NCBI GenBank assembly: GCA_946800325.1 | Contig: OX326958.1 | Span: 12,862,992 to 12,926,991, forward strand | Direction: 5' to 3' | DNA length: 64,000 nt | Source: Luzula sylvatica | Taxonomy: Eukaryota; Streptophyta; Magnoliopsida; Poales; Juncaceae | In this document: positions 1 to 8,852 of the stretch, in pieces | Layout of the letters: each line of letters begins with the position of its first letter | Numbering within the stretch: the stretch's first letter is position 1 | Notes under the pieces: generated by a model | What the model was told of the DNA's origin: nothing | The model's input: the letters and a program-made list of their open reading frames with translations, nothing else | The model's database searches: none | Program-made: the position numbers and the translations under genes

Positions 1-49
1 GACCAGAACAATATCGGTATTTGTTATTCGAGAAAGAGCGAGAGAAACC

Positions 50-2422
50 TTACAATATGTTCCATAGCTTGATTGTATTTACTTGTCTAGTAATTGATGT
101 CTTTTTCGATACAAGTAAACCTCCCAAAAATTGGCATGTACCGCTCGTGCTTTTTCGATCAACTCGGGATCCGGCAAAATCCGCATCAGTGTATCCTACT
201 AGGTTTAGGTTCCCACTATGCCCGTACCATATCCCAAGTTCAATTGTACCTTTTAAATAACGAAATATGCGTTTTACGGCCGTGTAATGTGATACCTTGG
301 GGTTAGCTTGAAATCGAGCGCACAAGCATACGGCGAACATGATGTCGGGACGACTCGCCGTTAGATAAAGAAGGCTCCCGATCATTCCTCTATAGGACGT
401 AATGTCGAACGATTCGCCCTCTTCATCCGCATCCAATTTTGATTCCTTTGCCATTGGAGTGTCACTCGTTTTAGTTTGGTCCAACTCGAATCTCTTTAAT
501 AATTCGCGAGTGTACTTTGATTGGTTGACGAAAATTCCTTCACTTGATTGTGTGACTTGAAGACCCAAGAAGAATTTTAACTCTCCCATCATACTCATGG
601 CAAATTCACTGTGCATAAGAATAGAGAATTCTTCGGCAAGAGCCGCATCACTTGATCCAAAAATAATATCATCTACGTAAATTTGAACAAGTAAAATGGA
701 TACTCCCTTTTTACGTGTGAAGAGGGTGGTGTCGATTATACCTCTCACGAAACCATTTGAGGTGAGAAATGAGGATAGTCGATCGTACCATGCTCGTGGG
801 GCTTGTTTCAATCCGTATAGGGCTTTTGAGAGTTTGCACACGTAATCGGGGAATTTAGGATCCTTAAATCCCGGTGGTTGCTCAACGTAGACTTCTTCTT
901 CGATTTCACCATTGAGAAATGCACTCTTGACGTCCATTTGAAATAGTGTAAACCCCTCAATAGCGGCGTAAGCTAGGAGGAGTCGTATCGCTTCTAGACG
1001 AGCCACTGGAGCAAAGGTTTCTTCGAAATCGATCCCTTCTCGTTGTTTAAATCCTTGAGCGACGAGTCTCGCCTTGTTTCGTACCACGTTTCCATGTTCA
1101 TCAAGTTTATTTCGAAAGATCCATCGAGTCCCAATGATCGAACGATTCATGGGTTTTGGAACCAACATCCAAACTTGATTTCTTTCAAATTGTTCCAATT
1201 CTTCTTGCATTGCGATAATCCAATCTTCGTCTAGATTGGCTTCCTTGAAGGATTTTGGCTCGGTGTGAGAAAGATATGCGCAATGAGCTACGTAGTTGTG
1301 GACACGAGACCGAGTTCGTACACCTTCTCGGGGATCTCCAACAACGTTTGTGAGAGGATGGTGGGGTACTTCTCGGAGAACCTCGGGGATTAGGTAAGGA
1401 GTTTCACTCTCTTCTTCCTCTTCCTCCTGTTCTTCCTCTTCTGGAGGATCATTGTTTTCTCTCTGAGGTTTATCAAGAGTTATGTCGATGTGTTGATATT
1501 CCAGCTCAGCTTGTTTTCTCGGTGATTTAGCAATTGTTTCCGTGACTTCACCTACATTTAAGCTACCTTTCTCGGCTTCCTTTTTAGTTTCATCAAAATG
1601 TACGTGAACGGATTCACATACGACTCGTGTTGATCGTATGTAAACTCGGTATGCTTTACTTGTACTTGAGTAACCGACAAATATTCCTTCAATGGATTTT
1701 GGATCGAGTTTGTCTCGATTACTCAATTCATCCAAGATATAGCATTTGCATCCAAAAACTCTCATGTAAGAGACATTTGGATTTCCCCCATACCATAGCT
1801 CATATGGCGTCTTCTTCAAAATAGGCCTTAAGCTAACCCTATTCACCACATGACATGCGGTGTTAGTGGCTTCGGCCCAAAGGTATTTTGGAGAAGGATG
1901 CTCACTTAGCATGGTACGGGCAAGTTCAATTAACGTTCGATTTTTACGTTCAACCACACCATTTTGTTGAGGTGTGCGAGGAGCCGAAAATTCGCGTATA
2001 TATCCCTTTTTATGACAAAATTCATCAAATTTTGTATTCCGAAATTCACCTCCATTGTCACTTCGAATGGTGACAATTGAGGTGCCTTTTTCATTTTCAA
2101 CGAGAGTACAAAATTTGATGAAGTTGTCACATGTTTCACTTTTATGAAGTAAATAATGTATCCAGGTGAAACGTGAATAATCATCCACAATAACAAACAT
2201 ATACCTTTTATTACCTATGCTTGTAACGCTCATTGGTCCGCAAAGATCAAGATGGATGAGTTGAAGAGGTCGATTCGTGGTGACCATGTTCTTTGATTTG
2301 AACCCGGACGATCTAGTGTGCTTACCTTTTTCACACGCATCACATAATCCTTCTAGTTCAAGTTTATGTGAGGGAAGTCCCCTAACTAATTGCTTTTTGG
2401 ACAACCTATGTATAGTTTTCAT
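50..2422 (-). pseudogene. copia pol: integrase, reverse transcriptase, truncated RNase H
   Basis: An uninterrupted 790-residue frame. Residues 27-30 (CDAC) are the Cys pair of the integrase HHCC zinc site. The integrase core has D59 (LDLCGP), D122 (SDNGGEF) and E158 (NGVVER), the DDE catalytic triad. An acidic linker ([11 protein letters not shown], about 328-338) separates it from RT. RT runs from about 405 to 650, with catalytic D497 ([11 protein letters not shown]) and the YVDD box at 582-585. RNase H begins near 741 with D746 in [10 protein letters not shown]. After [10 protein letters not shown] (763-772) the usual SKKQ...STAEAEY block and the remaining catalytic residues are missing, and the last 18 residues look unrelated. 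The nominal Met start at 2422 is not a real start; it lies just after a frameshift from the protease frame. It would have produced the enzymes that copy RNA to DNA and integrate it. Confidence 0.93.
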
Positions 2423-2865
2423 GCAATACCTAGCCGTCTATGCCATAATCGAGATACTGATTCTGATACAGTGAGACAATGGATTCCCGGCACGAATGAT
2501 TCAAAATCAAAGTAGTATAGATTTTCGTGTCGGGTTCCTTTGCACACTGTGGTATTGTCTTTCATTCGATCAATCAAACATGAGAGTTGATCGAATTTCA
2601 CACAATATCCGGCATCACACAATTGGCTTATGCTAATTAAATTATGTTTAAGTCCAGTTACAAGATAGACATTCTCTAAAGTCCAATTTGAGGTACCTAT
2701 AGAACCGATACCGATAATTTTACCTTTTTGATTTCCTCCGAAGGTAACGTCTCCTCCCTTGAACGGTTCGAGAGATTTGAACATCTCTCGATCCCAAGTC
2801 ATATGTCTAGAACAACCACTATCTAGACACCATTTTGATGACTTTGTTCTGGAAGTTAGGCCCAT
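2419..2865 (-). pseudogene. copia protease and start of integrase zinc domain, frameshifted
   Basis: This 148-residue frame holds the aspartic protease of the copia polyprotein: the active-site DSG is at residues 15-17 within CLDSGCSRHM. The downstream part (GNQKGKIIGIGSI, then LKHNLISISQLCD) is the usual protease-to-pre-integrase linker. The frame ends in WHRRLG followed by two residues and a stop; the His of WHRRLG is the second His of the integrase HHCC site. The matching Cys pair is in the next frame (2422 downstream), so about four nucleotides appear to have been lost near 2420. The frame is separated from gag by a 134-bp non-coding spacer, and the Met used here follows a TAG at its 5' side, so it is probably not a natural start. 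Confidence 0.9.
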
Positions 2866-2999
2866 CTATAAGAAATTAATATCAGTTAAACCAAAAAAAA
2901 TTGAAATTGACTAATATGAATTCTTACTAACTATACTCCCTCTAAATATTTGGCTTATGGTATGGTATACTAGGGAGTATAGTGTCTCAAGTTAGGGTT
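2866..2999 (-). other. gag-pol spacer, non-coding, possibly an insertion
   Basis: This AT-rich stretch separates the gag-like stop from the protease frame and has stops in the reading frame of both neighbours. On the minus strand its downstream edge reads as a pyrimidine/AT-rich tract ending in TTCTTATAG just before the protease ATG, which resembles a plant 3' splice site. SIRE-type elements usually have gag and pol close together, so part of this may be inserted DNA (see the inverted repeat at 2930-2983). Splicing is conjecture. Confidence 0.5.
2930..2983. repeat. 54-bp element with perfect 12-bp inverted ends
   Basis: ACTATACTCCCT at 2930-2941 is exactly inverted as AGGGAGTATAGT at 2972-2983, with a 30-bp AT-rich centre. 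Within the arms, TA dinucleotides flank CTCCCT and AGGGAG, recalling the TA target and CTCCCTCC ends of Stowaway MITEs. At 40-odd bp it would be only a remnant, and the match covers six bases per end, so a chance hairpin is an alternative. Confidence 0.45.
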
Positions 3000-4205
3000 T
3001 TACACCCTAGGGGGTCCTATACCGGAGGACGTAGAGGAGCCCATTGAGTGACGATCTTTACGCATCCACATGACGTTTGGTGCCACTTTTGGATTGCGAA
3101 GATTACACCCGGTTGAGACATGACCGATTTTGCAACAATAGTTACAAAATGCTACGGTGGGCTTATTTGTGGGTGTGGTACTCTTCACAAAATAGTCCGA
3201 GAGTTTATTCGGATTACTTCTCTTAGAAGTTATCGATTTTGGCATTTGATAAAGGTTATTTGATTTAAATTTATTTTGCTTAAAATTATTTTGTTTAAAT
3301 TGTTTATGTGTGTTGGTGAAATGTTTGGGAGGCCCTTGTTGATATGAAGCTTCGGTGTAGTTTGTCACTTCATAGAAATACCCATTTGGTCCCCTTTTGA
3401 ACAAACAATCGGTTCGTCCCAAATTAGTATGTCTAGGTTGTGAATTTTGTGTAAAATGATTGTTCCTATAATTATTAATGACACGTTTAGGTTGTTCATT
3501 TTTAGCATATTTACCTTTGTTGTAGTCATGGTACATGAAAGCATTTCCATGACTACTTACTTTATTGTTTTCCCATTTAGATTTTTGATTTTGAGATATT
3601 GAAAACTCGGGTTTATTATCGTTAATTTTCTTATATCCTAAACCGGATTTATCATTGGGCTTTTGTCCCGTTAATGACGATTTTAAGACATCATCCAATG
3701 AAGGGGGACTCAATGCAATAATTGTACATGCCCTCTTCAAGGACTCATTCTCAACTTTCATAGTTTGAATTTCGACTTTTAAATGAGAAATCTCACATTT
3801 CAGGGTTTGACATTCACATTTTGAAAATCCTTTAAATTCATTTATTTGAGTTTTGTATGCCAAGATGGATAGCTCAAGAGAAGCTACCTTATCCTTGAGA
3901 GCTTGGGTGGGACTTTCAAGTTTACCCTCATTTAGTTGAGAGTTCCCTTCATCCCTAAGAAACTCGTCACAAGATTCGAGTTCTAGTTTGGATGCGGGAG
4001 AAAATTCAGGTCTAGGTAACGATTTGATACCATATAGAGAGTTAGTACGTACCTCATAACTTTTGTCATGTGTCGAGCTTAGAGTGGGAGAGGAAGGTTC
4101 TGCGTCTACAATTATGGGCTGGTGGTGTGTCGAAGTTAGACCTCGTTCAATACGGAGAGAGTGAATGGCTGCTTCCACCGCGCTCATGGGATTAAATTCA
4201 GCCAT
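3000..4205 (-). CDS. copia gag-like protein with CCHC zinc knuckle, no evident capsid core
   Basis: A 401-residue ORF starting 56 nt downstream of the PBS, which supports its start as the first gag codon of this copy. Residues 96-158 form a heptad-like, coiled-coil-prone segment rich in Lys, Glu and Leu. A long Asn/Gln/Lys-rich basic stretch (about 185-330) follows. A retroviral-type zinc knuckle CX2CX4HX4C sits at C354, C357, H362 and C367. Gag would package RNA in a cytoplasmic virus-like particle. What is odd is the N-terminus: the Trp-containing UBN2/capsid-type domain expected in copia gag is not recognisable, and the ORF opens directly into low-complexity sequence. That suggests an internal deletion joining the leader to the C-terminal half. 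The knuckle assignment is certain; loss of the core is an inference. Confidence 0.82.
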   Translation of the reverse strand: MAEFNPMSAVEAAIHSLRIERGLTSTHHQPIIVDAEPSSPTLSSTHDKSYEVRTNSLYGIKSLPRPEFSPASKLELESCDEFLRDEGNSQLNEGKLESPTQALKDKVASLELSILAYKTQINEFKGFSKCECQTLKCEISHLKVEIQTMKVENESLKRACTIIALSPPSLDDVLKSSLTGQKPNDKSGLGYKKINDNKPEFSISQNQKSKWENNKVSSHGNAFMYHDYNKGKYAKNEQPKRVINNYRNNHFTQNSQPRHTNLGRTDCLFKRGPNGYFYEVTNYTEASYQQGPPKHFTNTHKQFKQNNFKQNKFKSNNLYQMPKSITSKRSNPNKLSDYFVKSTTPTNKPTVAFCNYCCKIGHVSTGCNLRNPKVAPNVMWMRKDRHSMGSSTSSGIGPPRV

Positions 4206-4260
4206 TAGATCGTAAGGTACAAGTTTATCCTTAATAAATTTAAGAGATGGTTAGTACCCT

Positions 4261-4272
4261 GCTCTGATACCA
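4261..4272 (-). promoter_or_regulatory. primer-binding site for initiator tRNA-Met
   Basis: On the minus strand this reads TGGTATCAGAGC, the complement of the 3' end of plant initiator Met-tRNA, placed 2 nt after the LTR end. It is the standard copia PBS for minus-strand DNA priming and fixes the orientation of the element and the inner edge of the LTR. Confidence 0.95.
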
Positions 4273-4855
4273 ATTGTTGGTTAATTCTAACCTAGAGGGG
4301 GGTAAATTTGGCAATCTAACTTACACTTAGTTTAGATTTAAACCTAATTTACGGTGCGGAATAAATAATAATTTAGATGATAAAGATGATACCGTACAAA
4401 CACTTTGACACAAGATGTTTGTTTACGAAGTTCGGTAGGTGGTTGCTTTGTAGCTTTAACTCACCCTTTACTCGCTTAATTGACCGACTCAATTATTTGC
4501 GAGTACCTACGTCTCCGGGAATGCCTTGTGCCTCTTTTTGGCTTTCGATTGAATTCCAACTCAACTCGATTACAAGGATTTGCCTAGATCGATTTACACG
4601 CTTCTATCGATCTATAGCTTAGGCTCTTTACAATTTGTTGCACTAGCCTATTACACTTTTTCACTAATCGAGCTACAACGTGATCGGTCACGTGAGTGGG
4701 ATACGATTAGTGGAGAATATCGAAAGTAGATCAACGATCTAAAGAGGTTTCTCAAGCTATCAATGGATATAGATAATCACAGCTTAGGGTTTCTCTCTTT
4801 TTTGGTTTGAATGTTTGAAAATGAAGGAGTGGGAGAGAGAGACCCATGAAGGATT

Positions 4856-4864
4856 CTATTTATA
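4856..4864 (-). promoter_or_regulatory. TATA box of the SIRE LTR
   Basis: TATAAATAG on the minus strand, followed by a TC-rich leader (TCTCTCTCTCCCACTCC). This is the expected pol II core promoter at the U3/R boundary. Confidence 0.75.
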
Positions 4865-5037
4865 CTCTCTATAGAAATCCTTCAGAAAACTCGTAGTGCG
4901 TTCGAACGCATAAAGTCCGTTCAGAACGCACTTGTAGTTTGCACTAGCCGTTTCAAAATAACGTGCAAGTACATCTTGGGTCCGTTCGAACGGACAATGT
5001 CCGTTCGTAACGGACTCAATTATACATAGCATTTTGC

Positions 5038-5273
5038 GTTCACAGGAACAAGAGTCCATTCAACGCACTGAAAAGTGGGTGAACGGATTCCAGGTTGTCC
5101 GTTCGAACGCACATGTGTGTTCGTTCGAACGCACACATCCCTGTTACATTTTTCCGTTCACAGGAAGGATTGTCCGTTCAACGCACTCAGAAGATGGGTG
5201 AACGGATTCTAATTGTCCGTTCGAACGGACATGATTGTTCGTTCGAACGCACACATCCCTGTGACACGTTTGG
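5038..5273 (-). repeat. 118-bp tandem duplication with TTCGAA palindromes in LTR U3
   Basis: Unit one starts at 5038 and unit two at 5156; both open with GTTCACAGGAA and share the order of sub-motifs, about 80-85% alike by eye. Each contains palindromes such as TCCGTTCGAACGGA and variants with GCAC ends. Further copies lie outside the duplication at about 4896, 4980, 5310 and, beyond the LTR, at 5988. Upstream of a TATA box these are plausible enhancer or repressor-binding sites; the function is inferred. Confidence 0.8.
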
Positions 5274-5635
5274 TTCTAATCAAGGTTTAAAGTTTTGATA
5301 TGTGGCAAGTCCGTTCTGAACGGACTTTGAGTTCGTTCAGAACGCACTTCCTGCTTGACTGAACTCTTTGTTATTTTGAACATGATTTTACTTGAGTTCT
5401 ACTAGGTTTGTACCTATGGTTTATTTGTGGCGTATCCCACTCACGGAAGGCTTCAACATCTTGATTCTTGATGTATTCCAATGGCCTTGCTTGTGTTCTT
5501 CTTTTCTTGTTTATCTTGAGACTTCATGTCCTGATTCTTGATGTAATCCAATGAAATCCTCCTTCACAAGTCCTCCTTCATCTTCGTATCGTACCTATGT
5601 TATCCTGCACTTTTCTGGATGTATACATTAGTAAT

Positions 5636-5715
5636 GACAGTGTTTTGAAATAATCAAACTATCAGGAAATTTGAACCAACAAACTCCCCCTTTTGATTAA
5701 TTTCAAAACACTGTC
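5636..5715. repeat. inverted repeat spanning the LTR/internal boundary
   Basis: The arm at 5636-5658 (inside the LTR) is the inverse of 5692-5715 (outside it), differing by one extra A. The loop holds the LTR terminus and the polypurine tract. The arms share the core CAGTGTTTTGAAAT. Confidence 0.85.
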
Positions 5716-6239
5716 GGTTTGGAGAGTTTCATCATTTAGTTGAGAACTTTCCGTACGATCGTTTCTCCCCCATTTTGAAAGAGATCAAAAGGGCCAAGGA
5801 GACTTCATCAACGGAAGGCTCCCCCTAAATGCGAGCTCCCCCTCAGAGAATGAATTGATGAATGTATGAGCTCGTAAATATGATCAAATTATTTTGTTTT
5901 GAATGATGACAATCTTTTTCAAATTTAGCAGATTTAAAGAAAATAAAACAATTTTTGTGTTTGTGTGCGTTCCGAACGAAAAAATGGTGCGTTCGAACGC
6001 ACTTGCATATGGACTGATAGATTATATGAAAAAAATCAACATAGATGTAACAGTTGATAATACTCAGACTGACACTAAATCAAATTTATGCAGTTCAAGG
6101 CATGACACATGCCGATACAAACACACACATAACATACGCTGTTCAGCGATACAAACCCAACAAACGCAATTTCTCACACACATGCACGTCATATAAAAAC
6201 AAACACGACAACACAACACACTTATGACACCGCCGGTGA
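5682..6239 (-). other. 3' non-coding end of a second SIRE copy with several polypurine tracts
   Basis: Read on the minus strand, this follows the stop of an upstream ORF (6242-6240) and ends in a PPT directly against the LTR. It contains several G-rich purine blocks with GGGGGAG cores (5684-5694, and around 5767, 5822 and 5838), the multiple-PPT arrangement typical of SIRE-type elements. One TTCGAA palindrome like those of the LTR lies near 5993. No ORF is supported here. Confidence 0.75.
5684..5694 (-). promoter_or_regulatory. polypurine tract adjoining the LTR
   Basis: AAAAGGGGGAG on the minus strand, two bases from the LTR terminus at 5681. A PPT primes plus-strand DNA and sits immediately 5' of a 3' LTR, so the sequence to its right belongs to the 3' end of an element. 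Confidence 0.8.
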
Positions 6240-6353
6240 TTACATCTCGTTGGGACCGGGGTAAGGGTTCGGGTCGGGATGATAGCTTGGACCGGACGCA
6301 AAGAAGTCGTCGACGTTGAATGTTCCCGAATGGGACTCCGACGGATTCGCAAT
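6240..6353 (-). pseudogene. C-terminal tail of a late ORF of a SIRE copy
   Basis: A minus-strand frame ends at TAA (6242-6240). About 36 residues upstream of it read like real protein, including SHSGTFNVDDFFASG and PDPNPYPGPNEM, with high GC in third positions unlike the surrounding AT-rich DNA. SIRE elements often carry an extra env-like ORF between RNase H and the PPT, and the position fits. The frame is cut at about 6354, where the TTAG satellite begins. It is too short to assign a family; a pol or host-derived tail is possible. Confidence 0.55.
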
Positions 6354-6354
6354 T

Positions 6355-6681
6355 TCTAACTTACTAACTAACTACCTTCATACATACCTATCAACTAACA
6401 AACTAACTACCTTTCAAACTAACTAACTAACAAATAACTAACAAACTAAGTTACTTACTACTAGATATCTATCTAAATAGTTAACTAATTAACTAATTAA
6501 CTATCTTCCTACATACTAACTAACTAACTAACTAACTAACTACATTCCTGCATACCCATACTAACTAGCTACCTAAATAAATTACTAGCTAACTACTAGC
6601 TAACAAACTAACTAACTAACTAAATAACTAACTAGTTAATTAACTAACTAACTAACTAACTAACTAACCAACTACCTTATT

Positions 6682-6730
<49 letters not shown>

Positions 6731-6831
6731 TTAACTAACTAACTAACTAACTACCTTCTTACATACATATTGACTAACTAAATAACCAACAAACTAATTA
6801 ACTAACTAACTAACTAACTAACTAACTTACC

Positions 6832-6864
<33 letters not shown>

Positions 6865-6881
6865 CTAGCTAACTGAATATA

Positions 6882-6923
<42 letters not shown>

Positions 6924-7528
6924 CTAGATAAATAACTAAATAACTAACTTATTAACTAACTAACTATCTTCTTACATACATATTAACTAACTAACTAACT
7001 AACTAAATAACTAAATAAGTAACTAACTAACAAATGAACTAATTAACAAACTAACTAAATAACAAAATAACTATCTTCCTACATACCTATTAACTAACTA
7101 ACGAATGAACTAACTACCTTCCTACATACCCACCAACTAACAAACTACCTACCTACCTTCCCACTAACTAACTAACTAACTATCTAACTTACTAAATTAC
7201 TAACTAGCTTACTAATTTACTACTAGATAACTAACAAACTAACTAACTAAATAATTAACTAGTTAACTAACTAAATAACTAACTAACTAACTACGAGATA
7301 ACTAACTAACTAACTAACTAAATAACTAACTAACTACTAATTAGCTCACAAAATATCTAACTAACTAATTACTAGATAACTAACATAATAACTGACTAAT
7401 TTACTAACTAACTATCTTCTTAAATCCATATTAACTAACTACCTACCTACCTACCTACCTACCTACCTTCCTACATACCCACCATCTAACTAAATAACCA
7501 AATAAATAACTAACCAGCTAACTACAAG

Positions 7529-7580
<52 letters not shown>

Positions 7581-8230
7581 TGACCTAACTAACTAACTAA
7601 CTACTAGATAACTAACTAACTATCTGACTAACTAACTAATTAACTAATTAACTAACAAACAAATTAACTAACTATCTAACTAACAAACTAACTACCTACC
7701 TTGATATATATATATTGATTAACTAACTAACTCACTAACTAATTAACTACTAGCTAACTAACTAACTAACTAACTACATAACTAACATATTAACTAACTA
7801 ACTAACTAACTAATTAACTAACTATCTAACTAACTACCTAACTAACAACCTTCTTACATACTTACTAACTAACTAACTAACTACCTACTAGCTAATTGAC
7901 TAACTAACTAACTTACTAACTAAGTAACTAAGTAACTAACTACCTACCTAAATAACTAACTAACTATCTAAATAACTAACTAACTAACTAACTAACTAAA
8001 TAACTAACTAACTAACTAACAAACTAAATGACCTAACTAACTAACTAACTAACTACTAGATAACTAACTAACTAACTGACTAACTAACTAACTAACTAAT
8101 TAATTAACTAACTAACTAACTAACTATCTACTAGCTAATTAACTAACTAACTAACTAACTAACTAACTACCTACCTTCTAACATACATATTGACTAACTA
8201 ACTAACTAACTAACTATTTAACTAACTAAC

Positions 8231-8268
<38 letters not shown>

Positions 8269-8784
8269 CTAGCTACCTGAATAAATAACTAACTAACTAA
8301 CTAACTACTAGATAACTAACTAAATAACTAACTAATTAACTGACCTAACTATCTTCCTACATACATATTAATTAACTAACTAACTAACTAACTTACTAAC
8401 TACCTTCCAACATACCCACTTACTAAGTACCTAATTAAATAACTAAATAACTACTAGTTATTTAACTAACTAACTAACTAACTAGCTAAATAAATACCTA
8501 ACTAATTAACTAACTAACTAACTATCTAAATAACTAACTAACTAACAAATTAACTACCTAGCTAACTCCCTTCGTACATACCCACTAACTAACTAACTTA
8601 CTAACTAACTAATTAACTAACTAACTACTAGTTAACTAACTAACTAACTAACTAACCAACTAAATAACTAACTAATTAACTAACTAACTTACAAATTACT
8701 AGCTAACTAACTAACTAGTTAACTATCAACTTACTAACTAACTACCTTCATACATACCTAAGAACTAACTAACTATCTAACTAA
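6355..8784 (-). repeat. TTAG satellite, block 1 (CTAA on the plus strand)
   Basis: Runs of (CTAA)n with one-base variants, interrupted by reversed forms of the punctuation words, for example CTACCTTCCTACATACC and CTTCTTACATACATATTGAC, and by ACTACTAGCTAACT-type joints. It starts abruptly against the broken SIRE tail at about 6354. No gene is possible in it: the repeat supplies a stop every 12 nt in every frame. Confidence 0.95.
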
Positions 8785-8793
8785 GTATGAAGG
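8745..8793. repeat. head-to-head orientation switch, copy 1
   Basis: CCTTCATAC (8745-8753) and its inverse GTATGAAGG (8785-8793) flank a 31-bp spacer. CTAA orientation lies to the left and TTAG to the right. The same arms and spacer length recur at 25856-25904 and 53565-53613. Confidence 0.9.
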
Positions 8794-8852
8794 CAGTTAG
8801 TTAGTTTGTTAGTTAGTTTGTTAGTTAATATGTATCTATGAAGGTAGTTAGT

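Larger units (their letters stand above)
1..5681 (-). mobile_element. Ty1/copia retrotransposon, SIRE/Maximus-type, 3' end broken
   Basis: Read on the minus strand the order is LTR (5681-4275), PBS (4272-4261), gag-like ORF (4205-3000), protease with pre-integrase piece (2865-2419), then integrase, reverse transcriptase and partial RNase H (2422-50). Integrase ahead of RT is the copia order. Phrases such as [20 protein letters not shown] in RT/RNase H and CLDSGCSRHM in protease are typical of the SIRE/Maximus lineage. The copy is defective: pol is frameshifted near 2420, RNase H loses homology near position 100, and no second LTR lies in the window. Assignment to copia is certain; assignment to the SIRE lineage is from recognised motifs, not a tree. 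Confidence 0.93.
4275..5681 (-). repeat. SIRE-type LTR, 1407 bp
   Basis: The ends form the inverted repeat TGTTGGTT...AACCAACA. The inner edge is fixed by the PBS and the outer edge by a polypurine tract that abuts it at 5684-5694. A TATA box (4864-4856) places the transcription start near 4830 on the minus strand, giving a U3 of about 0.8 kb. U3 contains a 118-bp tandem duplication and many short TTCGAA-centred palindromes. Because it has a PPT on one side and a PBS on the other, it acts as 3' LTR of one internal region and 5' LTR of another. No partner LTR is in the window, so its age cannot be estimated. Confidence 0.9.

Noticed and set aside
1930..2196. 88-residue minus-strand frame and several plus-strand frames within 1-2500
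   Set aside because: They are alternative frames across the clear integrase and RT coding sequence.
4377..5298. Small plus- and minus-strand frames in the SIRE LTR
   Set aside because: They fall in U3/U5 sequence rich in short palindromes and show no protein features.
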